Assembly: GCF_003953955.1 (NCBI RefSeq) | Contig: NZ_RXFM01000002.1 | Coordinates: 1 to 32,621 of the forward strand | Length of the DNA: 32,621 nucleotides | Source: Candidatus Aquarickettsia rohweri | Lineage (GTDB): Bacteria > Pseudomonadota > Alphaproteobacteria > Rickettsiales > Midichloriaceae | Direction of reading: 5' to 3' | In this document: in pieces, positions 24,581-32,621 of the stretch | Layout: every line of letters begins with the position of its first letter | How positions within the stretch are numbered: position 1 is the first letter of the stretch | Program-made: the position numbers and the translations under genes | Notes under the pieces: generated by a model | What the model saw: only the letters and a program-made list of their open reading frames with translations | Database searches by the model: none | What the model was told of the DNA's origin: nothing

Positions 24581-25960
24581 TCATTTTCCTATACAAAAAC
24601 TACTAAAAATTTTATTAAATATTTCTTCTGAATTAATTTCACCCAATATAGCTCCTAATTCTTTTGCTGCATATCTTATTTCTTCAGATTTAATTTCCAA
24701 ATTAACTGCTTTTAAAGCTTTATTTAAATAAGCTGCAGATTTTTCAAGTTTTTCTTGATGTCGAATATTTGTAATTAAATTTGTACCAGATAAAGAAATA
24801 AAATGATTTAATATTTTTATTATAGTATTTGAAATTAATTTATGGAATTTATTATTTATAAGTGAAATATAAAGTATATCTTCATATTTTACAAAAATTT
24901 TGTTAAGTTTTTTCTTAAATATATCTCTTTTATTAGAATTGATATCTAACAAATCATTTTTGTTAATTAATATTAGTATTTTTGTATCAAAGCTTACTAA
25001 TTGTTCTATTGTATAAAATATATTCAGATCATGTAAATTATTTGCATCAAGCATAATAATTAAAATATCTGCATTTTTTATTATTTTTTTGCCTTTTTTT
25101 ATGCCAATATTTTCAATCTTATCTGAAGTTTCGCGTATGCCTGCTATATCATGTAAAATTACTGGTATTCCAGATATTTCAATTTTGGTTTTTACTACAT
25201 CTCTTGTAGTTCCTTGTATATCTGAAATAATTGATGTATCTGCTTTAGATAAAAAATTCATTAAAGTTGATTTTCCAACATTTGTTTGGCCAGCTATGCA
25301 AATATTAATACCAGTCATTAATTTATTAGAAAATTTAAAATGTTGCATACTTACATTAAATTCATTTATTAGCTTTTTTATCTGATCATTTAATTTCTTA
25401 ATTTCCATATTATTTAAAAGGTCATCAGGAAAATCAATGTAAGCTTCAGAAATAGCAAGCAAGTTAATTAAATTATTGCGCCATGATAAATAACATTGCT
25501 CCAGCTCTCCATTATAATTTCTTATAGCAATTTTTCGTTGAAATTCTGATTCAGCGTTGATTAATTCTATAAGTGATTCAGCTTTATTTAAAGATATTTT
25601 ATTATTTTCAAGTGCAGTTCTAGTGAATTCTCCATTTTGTGCAATGCGCAAAAAATTAAAAGAACTAAGTTCATTAAAAATAGAGTTAATAATAGCCATT
25701 CCTCCATGAGTTTGTAATTCTAATGTTTCTTCTCCAGTATAACTATTATTTTTAGAAAAATAAATTACAATAATTTCATCAATAATTTCTAAATTTTTAT
25801 TATATATTTTGCCCAGGGTTGCGACTCTTTCTTTGGGGTGTTTTTTAAAATTTAAATGTTGTAAAGTTTTTAGTGCATTTGGTCCAGAAATTTTTATAAT
25901 CGCTATTCCAGATTTTCCATAAGGAGTAGATAATGCATAAATAGTGTCTTTATAGGGCAT
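24581..25960 (-). CDS. mnmE: tRNA modification GTPase MnmE (TrmE)
   Basis: MnmE is the GTPase partner of MnmG. From ATG 25960 the product has 459 residues. The N-terminal tetrahydrofolate-binding domain starts D-T-I-Y-A-L-S-T-P. The G domain has G-Q-T-N-V-G-K-S-T (224-232), T-T-R-D (251-254), D-I-A-G-I-R (271-276) and an N-K-N-D motif. The C-terminus ends in the conserved F-C-I-G-K motif with the catalytic-site Cys. A TTG at 25987 would add nine residues, but the family begins at the ATG, which overlaps the trmB end by 11 bases. Confidence 0.95.
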   Translation of the reverse strand: MPYKDTIYALSTPYGKSGIAIIKISGPNALKTLQHLNFKKHPKERVATLGKIYNKNLEIIDEIIVIYFSKNNSYTGEETLELQTHGGMAIINSIFNELSSFNFLRIAQNGEFTRTALENNKISLNKAESLIELINAESEFQRKIAIRNYNGELEQCYLSWRNNLINLLAISEAYIDFPDDLLNNMEIKKLNDQIKKLINEFNVSMQHFKFSNKLMTGINICIAGQTNVGKSTLMNFLSKADTSIISDIQGTTRDVVKTKIEISGIPVILHDIAGIRETSDKIENIGIKKGKKIIKNADILIIMLDANNLHDLNIFYTIEQLVSFDTKILILINKNDLLDINSNKRDIFKKKLNKIFVKYEDILYISLINNKFHKLISNTIIKILNHFISLSGTNLITNIRHQEKLEKSAAYLNKALKAVNLEIKSEEIRYAAKELGAILGEINSEEIFNKIFSSFCIGK

Positions 25961-26603
25961 GATTATCTGTGTTATGGGTAAGTGCAAAGCTAAAAATAGT
26001 ATTTAAATTTTTTAACGCCTTAGATTCATATTTTGTTCTGAAAAAACTTGTATTAGAAATTTTCATTTTTTTTATTGTTAAACAATTGCTTTGTAAGACA
26101 TCATATAATATGTTTTCTGCATAATTTAAATGATCAGTGATTATAAATAAATTTGAAGAAAATTTTGTTGCTATAAATTTCAAAAAATTTGTGTTTATTA
26201 ATCGCCTTTTAAAATGTTTCTTTTTTGGCCAAGGATCTGGGAATAATATATATATATTATTAAATAACTCATTAGGAATTTTATTTAATAGATCGCGTGC
26301 ATCATCATTGAAAATATAAATATTATCTACGTTATTTTTTTCAATTTTGCTAAGTAATTGTGCAATTCCAGGGTTATAAACTTCACTGCCTATATATATA
26401 TTATCTTTATCTCGTTTTGCTCTATAAAAAATAAATTCACCTGATCCAAATCCAATTTCTAAATTTAATAATTGGTTTGTGTTTAACATATATTCTATAT
26501 GATTTTGAAATGAAAGTTTGCAAAGTGATTGATAAAATTTATTATCAGTTATGATTTTATTTCTTCGTGATCTATAGGATATATATTCAAATTCTTTATT
26601 CAT
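25950..26603 (-). CDS. trmB: tRNA (guanine-46-N7)-methyltransferase TrmB
   Basis: TrmB methylates N7 of G46 in the variable loop of tRNAs using S-adenosylmethionine. The 217-residue product has the SAM loop E-I-G-F-G-S-G-E-F (about 50-58), N-D-D-A-R-D-L-L (about 98-105) and the family mark F-P-D-P-W-P-K-K-K-H (about 121-130) followed by K-R-R-L-I. Its end overlaps mnmE by 11 bases and its start overlaps the permease gene upstream by 8 bases, placing two tRNA modification steps on one transcript. Confidence 0.95.
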   Translation of the reverse strand: MNKEFEYISYRSRRNKIITDNKFYQSLCKLSFQNHIEYMLNTNQLLNLEIGFGSGEFIFYRAKRDKDNIYIGSEVYNPGIAQLLSKIEKNNVDNIYIFNDDARDLLNKIPNELFNNIYILFPDPWPKKKHFKRRLINTNFLKFIATKFSSNLFIITDHLNYAENILYDVLQSNCLTIKKMKISNTSFFRTKYESKALKNLNTIFSFALTHNTDNHAL

Positions 26604-28044
26604 GTTTTTTTAAAAAATATATTACTGCTAAAATTATTAAAATAATAATAGCATTTAAATAAATTTGAATAGGGTATGAGTATATTATATATAAAGATAA
26701 TATAATAGCAATAATAGGAGGTATAGGCATTAAAGGACAATAAAATCCTCTTATTAATTTTGATTTAGTATATCTCATTATTATAGTTGCTAAACAAATT
26801 GATATTACTGTTATAATAATAAAAAAACTACTTAACTTAACTACATTGTGCAGATTAGTTGTTGCTGCAAGTATAGCCATGGAAAGTCCAATTATGATTG
26901 TTATAATATGTGGTATTTGATTTTTTGAATGAATTTTAGTAAAAATATTTGGCAATAATTTATCCTCAGACATGCTTAAAAGAATTCTTGTAACTGTATA
27001 TTGGCTAACAATTATCACAGAGCTTAAGCCAGCAAGTGCTCCAAATTTTACTATATAATTAAGCCAAGGTAATCCTATATTATTAACGGCTAATGCTAAT
27101 GCCTGTGGAGCATTTAATTGCTTATATGATATCAATCCTGTCATTACTGCAGAAGTTACTATATATATAATTGTAACCAGGATTATTGTAATAATTATAC
27201 CTAAAGGTATATTCTTTCTGGGATTTTTTACTTCTTGAGCTGAAGTGCATATAGAATCAAAGCCATTGAATGCTAAAAATACCATAGAAACCCCAGCAAT
27301 TATTCCAGAATAACCATATTTTCCAAATTTTCCTTGATTCTCAGGAATATAAGGTATCCAGTTATTGATATCTATGTAAAATATTCCTATAGATACAAAG
27401 CAAAGCAGTACTGATAATTTTATAATAACTGATATAGTAGTAATAATTGAGGATAATGATATACCCCTATAAAGAATGAATGCTGATATTAGAGAAATTG
27501 CAAATGCTGGTAAATCTAGATAAGAATAAAAATGTTTATTATCTAGCATATATTTTGTTCCTGTTGGAGATGTGAATTTTTGTGAAATATTGAAATTAAA
27601 GGTATTAAGAATATCTATAAAATAACCAGACCATCCTACTGCTACAGAAACTGCTCCTAAAAAATATCCAATAGCCGATATAGAGCCAATAATCCAAGCA
27701 GGAAACCTTCCAAAAGTAACATATATATATGAATAAGAGCTTCCAGAGGTTTTTAACATTGAAGCAAATTCAGCATAACATAAGCCTGCACATATGCAGA
27801 CAACACCACTTAAAGCAAAAGATAATGTAATGGCTGGCCCAGCATGCATGCTAGCTGCAATACCAGTTAAAACAAATATACCGGCTCCAACTATTACACC
27901 TATACCTAATGATACTATTTGTAATAAAGATAAACTTTTTTTTAATTTATTATTCTGTAATACTTTTAAATTTATTTGTTTAACAGATTTTTTTTTAAAA
28001 AGGCTTTTAAAATTATTTTTTAAAATTGCTTTTTTGTTTTCCAT
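26596..28044 (-). CDS. APC-family amino-acid permease (copy 1)
   Basis: The 482-residue product has about 12 membrane helices and the first-helix motif G-I-G-V-I-V-G-A-G-I-F-V-L-T-G of amino acid/polyamine/organocation transporters, resembling cationic-amino-acid (YhdG/CAT-like) permeases. It probably imports host amino acids, but the substrate cannot be read from the sequence. It overlaps the second permease gene by 32 bases and trmB by 8 bases. The block H-A-G-P-A-I-T-L-S-F-A-L-S-G is shared with the neighbour, and the DNA there is nearly identical (27761-27846 against 29199-29284). Confidence 0.9.
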   Translation of the reverse strand: MENKKAILKNNFKSLFKKKSVKQINLKVLQNNKLKKSLSLLQIVSLGIGVIVGAGIFVLTGIAASMHAGPAITLSFALSGVVCICAGLCYAEFASMLKTSGSSYSYIYVTFGRFPAWIIGSISAIGYFLGAVSVAVGWSGYFIDILNTFNFNISQKFTSPTGTKYMLDNKHFYSYLDLPAFAISLISAFILYRGISLSSIITTISVIIKLSVLLCFVSIGIFYIDINNWIPYIPENQGKFGKYGYSGIIAGVSMVFLAFNGFDSICTSAQEVKNPRKNIPLGIIITIILVTIIYIVTSAVMTGLISYKQLNAPQALALAVNNIGLPWLNYIVKFGALAGLSSVIIVSQYTVTRILLSMSEDKLLPNIFTKIHSKNQIPHIITIIIGLSMAILAATTNLHNVVKLSSFFIIITVISICLATIIMRYTKSKLIRGFYCPLMPIPPIIAIILSLYIIYSYPIQIYLNAIIILIILAVIYFLKKHE

Positions 28045-29455
28045 AAAATAAATAGTAAATTGTACATATTATTAGACAAATTAGTGCATATTTTACAGTT
28101 ATTAAAGGGTACGTTAGTAAAATTTGCCCAGTTAATATTATCGCTAATATAGGCACCCAAGGTACTAATGGACATTTGAAATTTCTTTTTAAATTCGGTT
28201 GAGTATATCTTAAAAGTATTGTGCTAAAACATATTATGATAATAGTCAATAATATAAAAAAAGTGCTTAATTTTACAAGTTCTTCTAATTTTACAGTTGC
28301 GCTAATTAATCCCATTAAAAGCCCTACTATTGTTGTAGCAATATAAGGGGTATGAAATTTTTTGTGAATCTTTTTTAAGAAGTTTGGCAATAACCCATCT
28401 TGTGTTATTGAGTATATCATTCGCACTATTGCATATTGATGAACTAATATTACTGATGTTATAGCAGCTACAGCGCTTAACTTAACAAATACTGAGAATA
28501 CAGGCATATTCATCTGTGTTGTTGCAATTGCAAAGGGTTGTGATGTATTTAAATTTTTGTAACTTACAACTCCTGTTAAAACTGCGCTTACTAAAATATA
28601 TGTTAAAGTAGCTACAATAATTCCTCCAACAATCCCTATTGGTAAATTTTTTTGAGGATTTTTTGCTTCTTGTGCAGCAGTACAAACAGAATCAAATCCA
28701 TTAAAAGATAAAAAAACAATAGAAACCCCGGTAATTATTCCTGATATTCCGTATTCTCCAAAATTACCAGTATTTTTTGGTATAAAAGGAGTCCAATTAC
28801 TTAAATCTATTTTAGTTGCTCCTATGATAATAAAAAGGAGTAATATTGCCATTTTAATAAATACTATTATTCCATTTACAACAGAAGATCCTTTTGTGCC
28901 TCTTACTAAAATAAACATAGTTATAACAGAAATAATAAAAGCTGGAGCATTAAAAAGTGCTTTTTGAATTTTTCCATTTATGTCAGTATATTCGTATCCA
29001 GTTATATTGGTAAATTTCACGGGTAAATAAATGTCATAATGTTCCAATAGCCCTATAAAATAGCTTGACCATCCATTAGCTACAGATGCTACTGATAAAA
29101 AATAAGCAAGTATGGATGAACAACCTATTAGCCAAGCTGGCAATTCGCCAAGTGTGGCATAAGCATAAGTATAAGAACTTCCTGAGACTGGTATCATTGA
29201 AGCAAATTCAGCATAACATAAGCCTGCACATATACAGACAAAACCACTCAAAGCAAAAGATAATGTAATAGCTGGGCCAGCATGATGAAATGCTGCTGAT
29301 CCAGTTAGTACAAATACACCGCCACCTATAATTGCTCCAATTCCTAATAATATTAATTGTATTGGGCCTAGACTTCTTATTAGTCCTTTAGAAGCGTTAG
29401 CTTCTTTTTTTAAGCTCCCAAAAGATTTTTTTCTAAATAGTTCTTTAAAATTCAT
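28013..29455 (-). CDS. APC-family amino-acid permease (copy 2)
   Basis: The 480-residue product is a paralogue of its downstream neighbour, with about 12 membrane helices and the helix-1 motif G-I-G-A-I-I-G-G-G-V-F-V-L-T-G. Helix 1 of this family lines the substrate site. Compared with copy 1, the two diverge through the middle loops, for example L-P-V-K-F-T-N against N-I-S-Q-K-F-T, but match closely in helices 2 and 3. Tandem duplication of amino-acid importers fits a host-dependent bacterium. The gene starts 12 bases after secF ends. Confidence 0.9.
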   Translation of the reverse strand: MNFKELFRKKSFGSLKKEANASKGLIRSLGPIQLILLGIGAIIGGGVFVLTGSAAFHHAGPAITLSFALSGFVCICAGLCYAEFASMIPVSGSSYTYAYATLGELPAWLIGCSSILAYFLSVASVANGWSSYFIGLLEHYDIYLPVKFTNITGYEYTDINGKIQKALFNAPAFIISVITMFILVRGTKGSSVVNGIIVFIKMAILLLFIIIGATKIDLSNWTPFIPKNTGNFGEYGISGIITGVSIVFLSFNGFDSVCTAAQEAKNPQKNLPIGIVGGIIVATLTYILVSAVLTGVVSYKNLNTSQPFAIATTQMNMPVFSVFVKLSAVAAITSVILVHQYAIVRMIYSITQDGLLPNFLKKIHKKFHTPYIATTIVGLLMGLISATVKLEELVKLSTFFILLTIIIICFSTILLRYTQPNLKRNFKCPLVPWVPILAIILTGQILLTYPLITVKYALICLIICTIYYLFYGKQKSNFKK

Positions 29456-29467
29456 TTTACAGTAAAA

Positions 29468-30325
29468 TTATTTTCTAGTAATGAAAGGCAATATATTAGC
29501 TGATATGAATATAGAGGAATAAGTGCCAAATGCAATACCAAATGTAAGTACTGCACTAAAACTCTCTAAACTTTCTCCACCAAAGCACCATAATGCAAGG
29601 CAAGTTGCAAATGTAGTTAAAAAAGTCATTATAGTTCTTGATAAAGTTTCATTAATACTTTTATTAATTATAGTTGGTGTAAAATCAGTAGTATTACTAG
29701 TAGATAAATTTTCCCTTATTCTATCGTAAATTACTACGCTATCATTTACTGAATATCCTATAATTGTTAGTATTGCTGCTATTGAAGTTAAGTTAAACTC
29801 ATATCTTGTGAAAATAAAAAAACCAATTGCAGCTGTTAAATCATGAATTAAAGCTAGTATAGCGCCTATGCTAAATTTCCAATTAAATCGTAATAAAATA
29901 TATATCATTACAACTAATAATGAGCAAATAAATGCATAAATTGCTTTTTTAACTAAATCATTAGAAATTTTTGGTCCCACAAAATCAACTTTAGTAAATA
30001 ATGCATCTTTATCTAATTCTATTATCTCAGATTTTATTTTATCTGCAGTTTTAACATTAATGTTATTATCATTAATATTTTGCAATCTAATCACTAAATT
30101 TTGTCCAGATTTTTGAATAACTAATTGGTTATATTTTTCTATTAAAAGATTTTTTAATTTGTAAGGAATTTTTGAAGATACTTCTATTATAAGCCCACCC
30201 TTAAAATCTATTCCTAAATTTAAGCCTGCATATATATAGCCAATAATAGTAGCAATAGTAAAAATAATGCTAAATAAAAAACCATAATTCTTATAAGAAT
30301 AAAAATCTATAAATTTTAAATTCAT
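29468..30325 (-). CDS. secF: Protein-export membrane protein SecF
   Basis: SecF, with SecD, uses the proton gradient to help SecYEG export proteins. The 285-residue product has six membrane helices, the N-terminal motif G-I-D-F-K-G-G (about 38-44), which opens the periplasmic domain, D-F-V-G-P-K-I (about 110-116), and the family block G-Y-S-V-N-D-S-V-V-I-Y-D-R-I-R-E-N (about 190-206). secD is not in the window, so the two genes are apart in this genome. Confidence 0.95.
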   Translation of the reverse strand: MNLKFIDFYSYKNYGFLFSIIFTIATIIGYIYAGLNLGIDFKGGLIIEVSSKIPYKLKNLLIEKYNQLVIQKSGQNLVIRLQNINDNNINVKTADKIKSEIIELDKDALFTKVDFVGPKISNDLVKKAIYAFICSLLVVMIYILLRFNWKFSIGAILALIHDLTAAIGFFIFTRYEFNLTSIAAILTIIGYSVNDSVVIYDRIRENLSTSNTTDFTPTIINKSINETLSRTIMTFLTTFATCLALWCFGGESLESFSAVLTFGIAFGTYSSIFISANILPFITRK

Positions 30326-30521
30326 GTTATTTAAACTATCATTTTTTTTTATTTCAATTATAATCTATACGAATAAAATTATGCAGACTTTAAAAGAATG
30401 CAAAAATATAAACGCTAACCACAAATCAGGTAAAAACTATATAATAGTCTTTTAAATGTCAAATTATGATTTGAATTAATTTTATATAAAAGTAATCAGT
30501 TGTAACGAATTAAAAAATTAT

Positions 30522-30527
30522 AAGGAG
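30522..30527 (+). promoter_or_regulatory. Ribosome-binding site of rne
   Basis: AAGGAG lies 8 bases before the ATG at 30536. It is one of the clearest Shine-Dalgarno sequences in the window, where most genes have none. The rest of the 210-base gap between the divergent secF and rne genes is AT-rich, and I see no gene in it. Confidence 0.75.
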
Positions 30528-30535
30528 AAGAATAA

Positions 30536-32404
30536 ATGTTAAAAAAAATATTAATTGATGCGTTTTATCCAGAAGAAACTAAGTTTATTTTGATAGGTGC
30601 TGATGGTAAGCTTGAAGAATTTTATTACCAAAATTTTAATACTAAGCTAATTAAAGGGAATATATACTTAGGTAAAGTTAGTAGGATAGAGCCATCTTTA
30701 CAGGCAGCTTTTATCGACTATGGGAATGATAAAAAAGGATTTTTATCTTTTGAAATGATTCATCCAAAGTATTATCAAATACCAGTAGGAGATAAGGAAC
30801 AATTATTAAATAAAATCAAAGAGAATAAATCTAATTATAATGAAGATGATTCTGCTAGTGCTTCTGAATATCCAAATAAATTTGTTAGTGAATTATATGA
30901 TAATTATAAAATACAAGAAGTAATAAAAAAAGATCAAATAATACTAGTTCAAGTTGAAAAAGAAGAAAGAGGTAATAAAGGAGCTTTTTTAACTACTTAT
31001 ATTTCATTATCTGGGAGGTACTGTGTTTTTTCACCTAATTCATTTAAAAACAATATAGGTATTTCTAGAAAATTAGATGATGAGGAAGAAAGAGAGAGGT
31101 TAAAAAAAATATCTAGTGAGTTATTAGAAAATTATAGTGAGTCAAGTCTAATTCTTAGAACTGCATCTGCTCACAGAACTAAAGTAGAAATTAAGAGGGA
31201 TTTTGAGTATTTAATTAATATTTGGGAAAAGATAAAGAATTCAGCTGTTTCATCTTTTGCTCCATCTCTTGTTTATGAAGAAGGTGATATATTAATTAAT
31301 AATATAAAAGAGCATTATACAAGCGAAGTGGAAAAAATAATTGTTTCAGGTAATAAAGCTTATAAAAAAGTTTCTGATTTTTTAAAGATTTTTATTCCTA
31401 AAAATATTCAGAAATTAGAAGAATATTCTAATAAAGTACCTATATTACATAAGTATAAGGTAGAAGAACAATTAAGTAATCTTTATTCGAATGTTGTAAA
31501 ATTAAAATCAGGGGGATATTTAGTAATTAATGCAACAGAAGCGATGATTTCTATTGATGTTAATTCTGGAACTTACACAGAAGAGTATAGTATAGAAAAT
31601 ACTGCTTTGAATATTAACCTAGAAGCAGCAGTAGAAATAGCTAAACAAGTTAGATTTAGAGGGTTATCAGGCTTAATTGTGGTAGACTTTATTGATATGC
31701 TTGAATTGCAAAATAAAAAATTAGTTGAAAGGGAGTTTAAAAAAGCATTTTGGAATGATAAAGTGAAAGTCCAGATTGGTAGAATTAGTGAATTTGGTCT
31801 ATTAGAGATGTCTAGGCAAAGAGTTGGGAAAAGCTTTATAGAGGCAAATTCAAAGATTTGTCCAACTTGTTTAGGGAAAGGTAGGATAACGTTAAATAGT
31901 TCAATTGCTACTCTGTTAATAGGTAAGCTTACATTTTTGCTTTCAAGGAAAAAAGCCAAAGTAGTAAGTATAATAGCTGCTAGCGATATTATAACTTATC
32001 TAATGAATAACTTTAAAAATGAATTAAGTTTTTTAGAAAATTCTTATAATATTCAAATTCATTTAAGTATTGATGATATAATTTCTCCTGAAAACTATAA
32101 AATTATATTTCATCAAACTTCTAACATAGCTACTGTAAAGAATCGTAGATACAATAGACCTGAAAGTTTTTTACTAAATGATTTAGATAATATTGGAAAT
32201 AAAGAAATTTTTAATAATTTTGAAGAGGATATTGTTGAACATGATGGCAACATTAATGATATAAAAATGCAATCAAAAAGGCCGCTAAAAACAAATTTTA
32301 GAAAAAGGAAAAAAAATAGGAATAATGGTATGAAAAATACAAATAAACAAAATAACGATAACTCGTCTATTTTTAAGAAAATTTGGACGAAGGTAACATC
32401 TTAA
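30536..32404 (+). CDS. rne: Ribonuclease E/G family endoribonuclease
   Basis: The enzyme cuts single-stranded RNA in mRNA decay and rRNA processing. The 622-residue product has an S1 domain (about 36-160) interrupted by a polar insertion near 84-130. The 5'-sensor and DNase-I-like parts follow, with Y-L-V-I-N-A-T-E-A-M (328-337), catalytic D341 in S-I-D-V-N-S-G and catalytic D384 in V-V-D-F-I-D-M. The zinc-link C-P-T-C (442-445) is followed by G-K-G-R. Beyond about 510 the tail is short, basic and low in complexity, lacking the long scaffold of E. coli RNase E. The long S1 insertion favours Rne over RNase G, but the family name is safer. Confidence 0.92.
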   Translation: MLKKILIDAFYPEETKFILIGADGKLEEFYYQNFNTKLIKGNIYLGKVSRIEPSLQAAFIDYGNDKKGFLSFEMIHPKYYQIPVGDKEQLLNKIKENKSNYNEDDSASASEYPNKFVSELYDNYKIQEVIKKDQIILVQVEKEERGNKGAFLTTYISLSGRYCVFSPNSFKNNIGISRKLDDEEERERLKKISSELLENYSESSLILRTASAHRTKVEIKRDFEYLINIWEKIKNSAVSSFAPSLVYEEGDILINNIKEHYTSEVEKIIVSGNKAYKKVSDFLKIFIPKNIQKLEEYSNKVPILHKYKVEEQLSNLYSNVVKLKSGGYLVINATEAMISIDVNSGTYTEEYSIENTALNINLEAAVEIAKQVRFRGLSGLIVVDFIDMLELQNKKLVEREFKKAFWNDKVKVQIGRISEFGLLEMSRQRVGKSFIEANSKICPTCLGKGRITLNSSIATLLIGKLTFLLSRKKAKVVSIIAASDIITYLMNNFKNELSFLENSYNIQIHLSIDDIISPENYKIIFHQTSNIATVKNRRYNRPESFLLNDLDNIGNKEIFNNFEEDIVEHDGNINDIKMQSKRPLKTNFRKRKKNRNNGMKNTNKQNNDNSSIFKKIWTKVTS

Positions 32405-32405
32405 A

Positions 32406-32621
32406 GTGAAAAAAGAATTAGAAAATAAGTACGATAGTAGTTGGTATCTTTTTAATAGGTTATTCAAAAATTACATAAGGCCACTAAGAAAAAGATTATC
32501 ATTAGCCTTATTATGCATGTTGGTTTCAGCATCTGCGGCAACTTTCCTTGCATGGGTTGTTCAGCCAGCTTTGGATTATGTTATTGTAGGTAAAAATTCT
32601 ACAATGCATTATTTGATACCT
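32406..32621 (+). CDS. msbA: MsbA-like ABC exporter, N-terminal part (partial)
   Basis: The frame starts with GTG one base after the rne stop and runs off the right edge after 72 codons. The visible part has a polar start, then F-N-R-L-F-K-N-Y-I-R-P and a long hydrophobic segment from about residue 36 (S-L-A-L-L-C-M-L-V-S-A-S-A-A-T), followed by a second loop with Q-P-A-L-D-Y-V. This matches the first membrane helix and extracytoplasmic loop of MsbA-type transporters, which flip lipid A core. The ATP-binding half is outside the window, so the call rests on the N-terminus alone. Confidence 0.7.
   Translation, partial: MKKELENKYDSSWYLFNRLFKNYIRPLRKRLSLALLCMLVSASAATFLAWVVQPALDYVIVGKNSTMHYLIP

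Noticed and set aside
25961-25987. TTG start nine codons upstream in mnmE
   Set aside because: MnmE proteins begin close to D-T-I-Y-A-L-S-T-P, which the ATG at 25960 supplies.
1-32621. CRISPR arrays, rRNA genes, tRNA genes or a toxin-antitoxin pair
   Set aside because: I saw no regularly spaced repeats, no rRNA segments and no convincing cloverleaf apart from the tmRNA. No small gene pair resembled a toxin-antitoxin unit.

Overview
The window is about 32.6 kb of very AT-rich DNA that reads as chromosome of an obligate intracellular alphaproteobacterium of the order Rickettsiales. The evidence is a circularly permuted two-piece tmRNA gene, a VirD4-type type IV secretion coupling protein, a secreted patatin phospholipase, ankyrin-repeat remnants, a parAB/mnmEG block and generally low-GC codon use. 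Genes for peptidoglycan (murE), lipid A acylation, a Tol system and haem synthesis (hemE) fit Rickettsiaceae or Midichloriaceae-like lineages better than wall-less Anaplasmataceae. I cannot place the genus from the sequence alone.

Layout. Bases 1-412 hold the end of an IS66-type insertion sequence next to the 3' remnant of an interrupted ankyrin-like gene. Bases 516-3962 (+) hold nagZ, a BON-domain lipoprotein, a Dps ferritin and a bifunctional ManC. Bases 3963-4390 hold a decayed IS6-family transposase tail. A Y-family DNA polymerase (+) and a secreted patatin (-) converge at about 5.67 kb. virD4, murE and a GT4-type glycosyltransferase (+) follow and converge on a long minus-strand block.

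The minus-strand block (11.3-30.3 kb) is, in transcription order from the right: secF, two tandem APC amino-acid permeases, trmB, mnmE, a perfect parS site, mnmG, parA, parB, tolQ, tolR, tolA, ssrA (tmRNA), a HIT protein and a lipid A acyltransferase. After these come an ankyrin pseudogene, a ferredoxin-NADP reductase-like flavoprotein without a normal start codon, folD, a YihY-family membrane protein, hemE and dnaB. Many of these genes overlap or abut, so long cotranscripts are likely. At the right edge rne (+) is followed by the start of an MsbA-like ABC exporter.

How the genes work together: most are housekeeping. The roles are tRNA modification (TrmB, MnmE, MnmG), chromosome segregation (ParA, ParB, parS), envelope integrity (TolQRA, MurE, NagZ, lipid A acylation, MsbA), replication (DnaB), ribosome rescue (tmRNA) and RNA decay (RNase E/G). 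Host-interaction candidates are the patatin, the VirD4 coupling protein, the amino-acid permeases and the decayed ankyrin genes. I found no convincing new multigene system. The most noteworthy items are the insertion-sequence scars, the two broken ankyrin genes, the start-codon problem in the flavoprotein, the near-identical patch shared by the two permeases, the parS site and the split tmRNA with an 18-residue tag.
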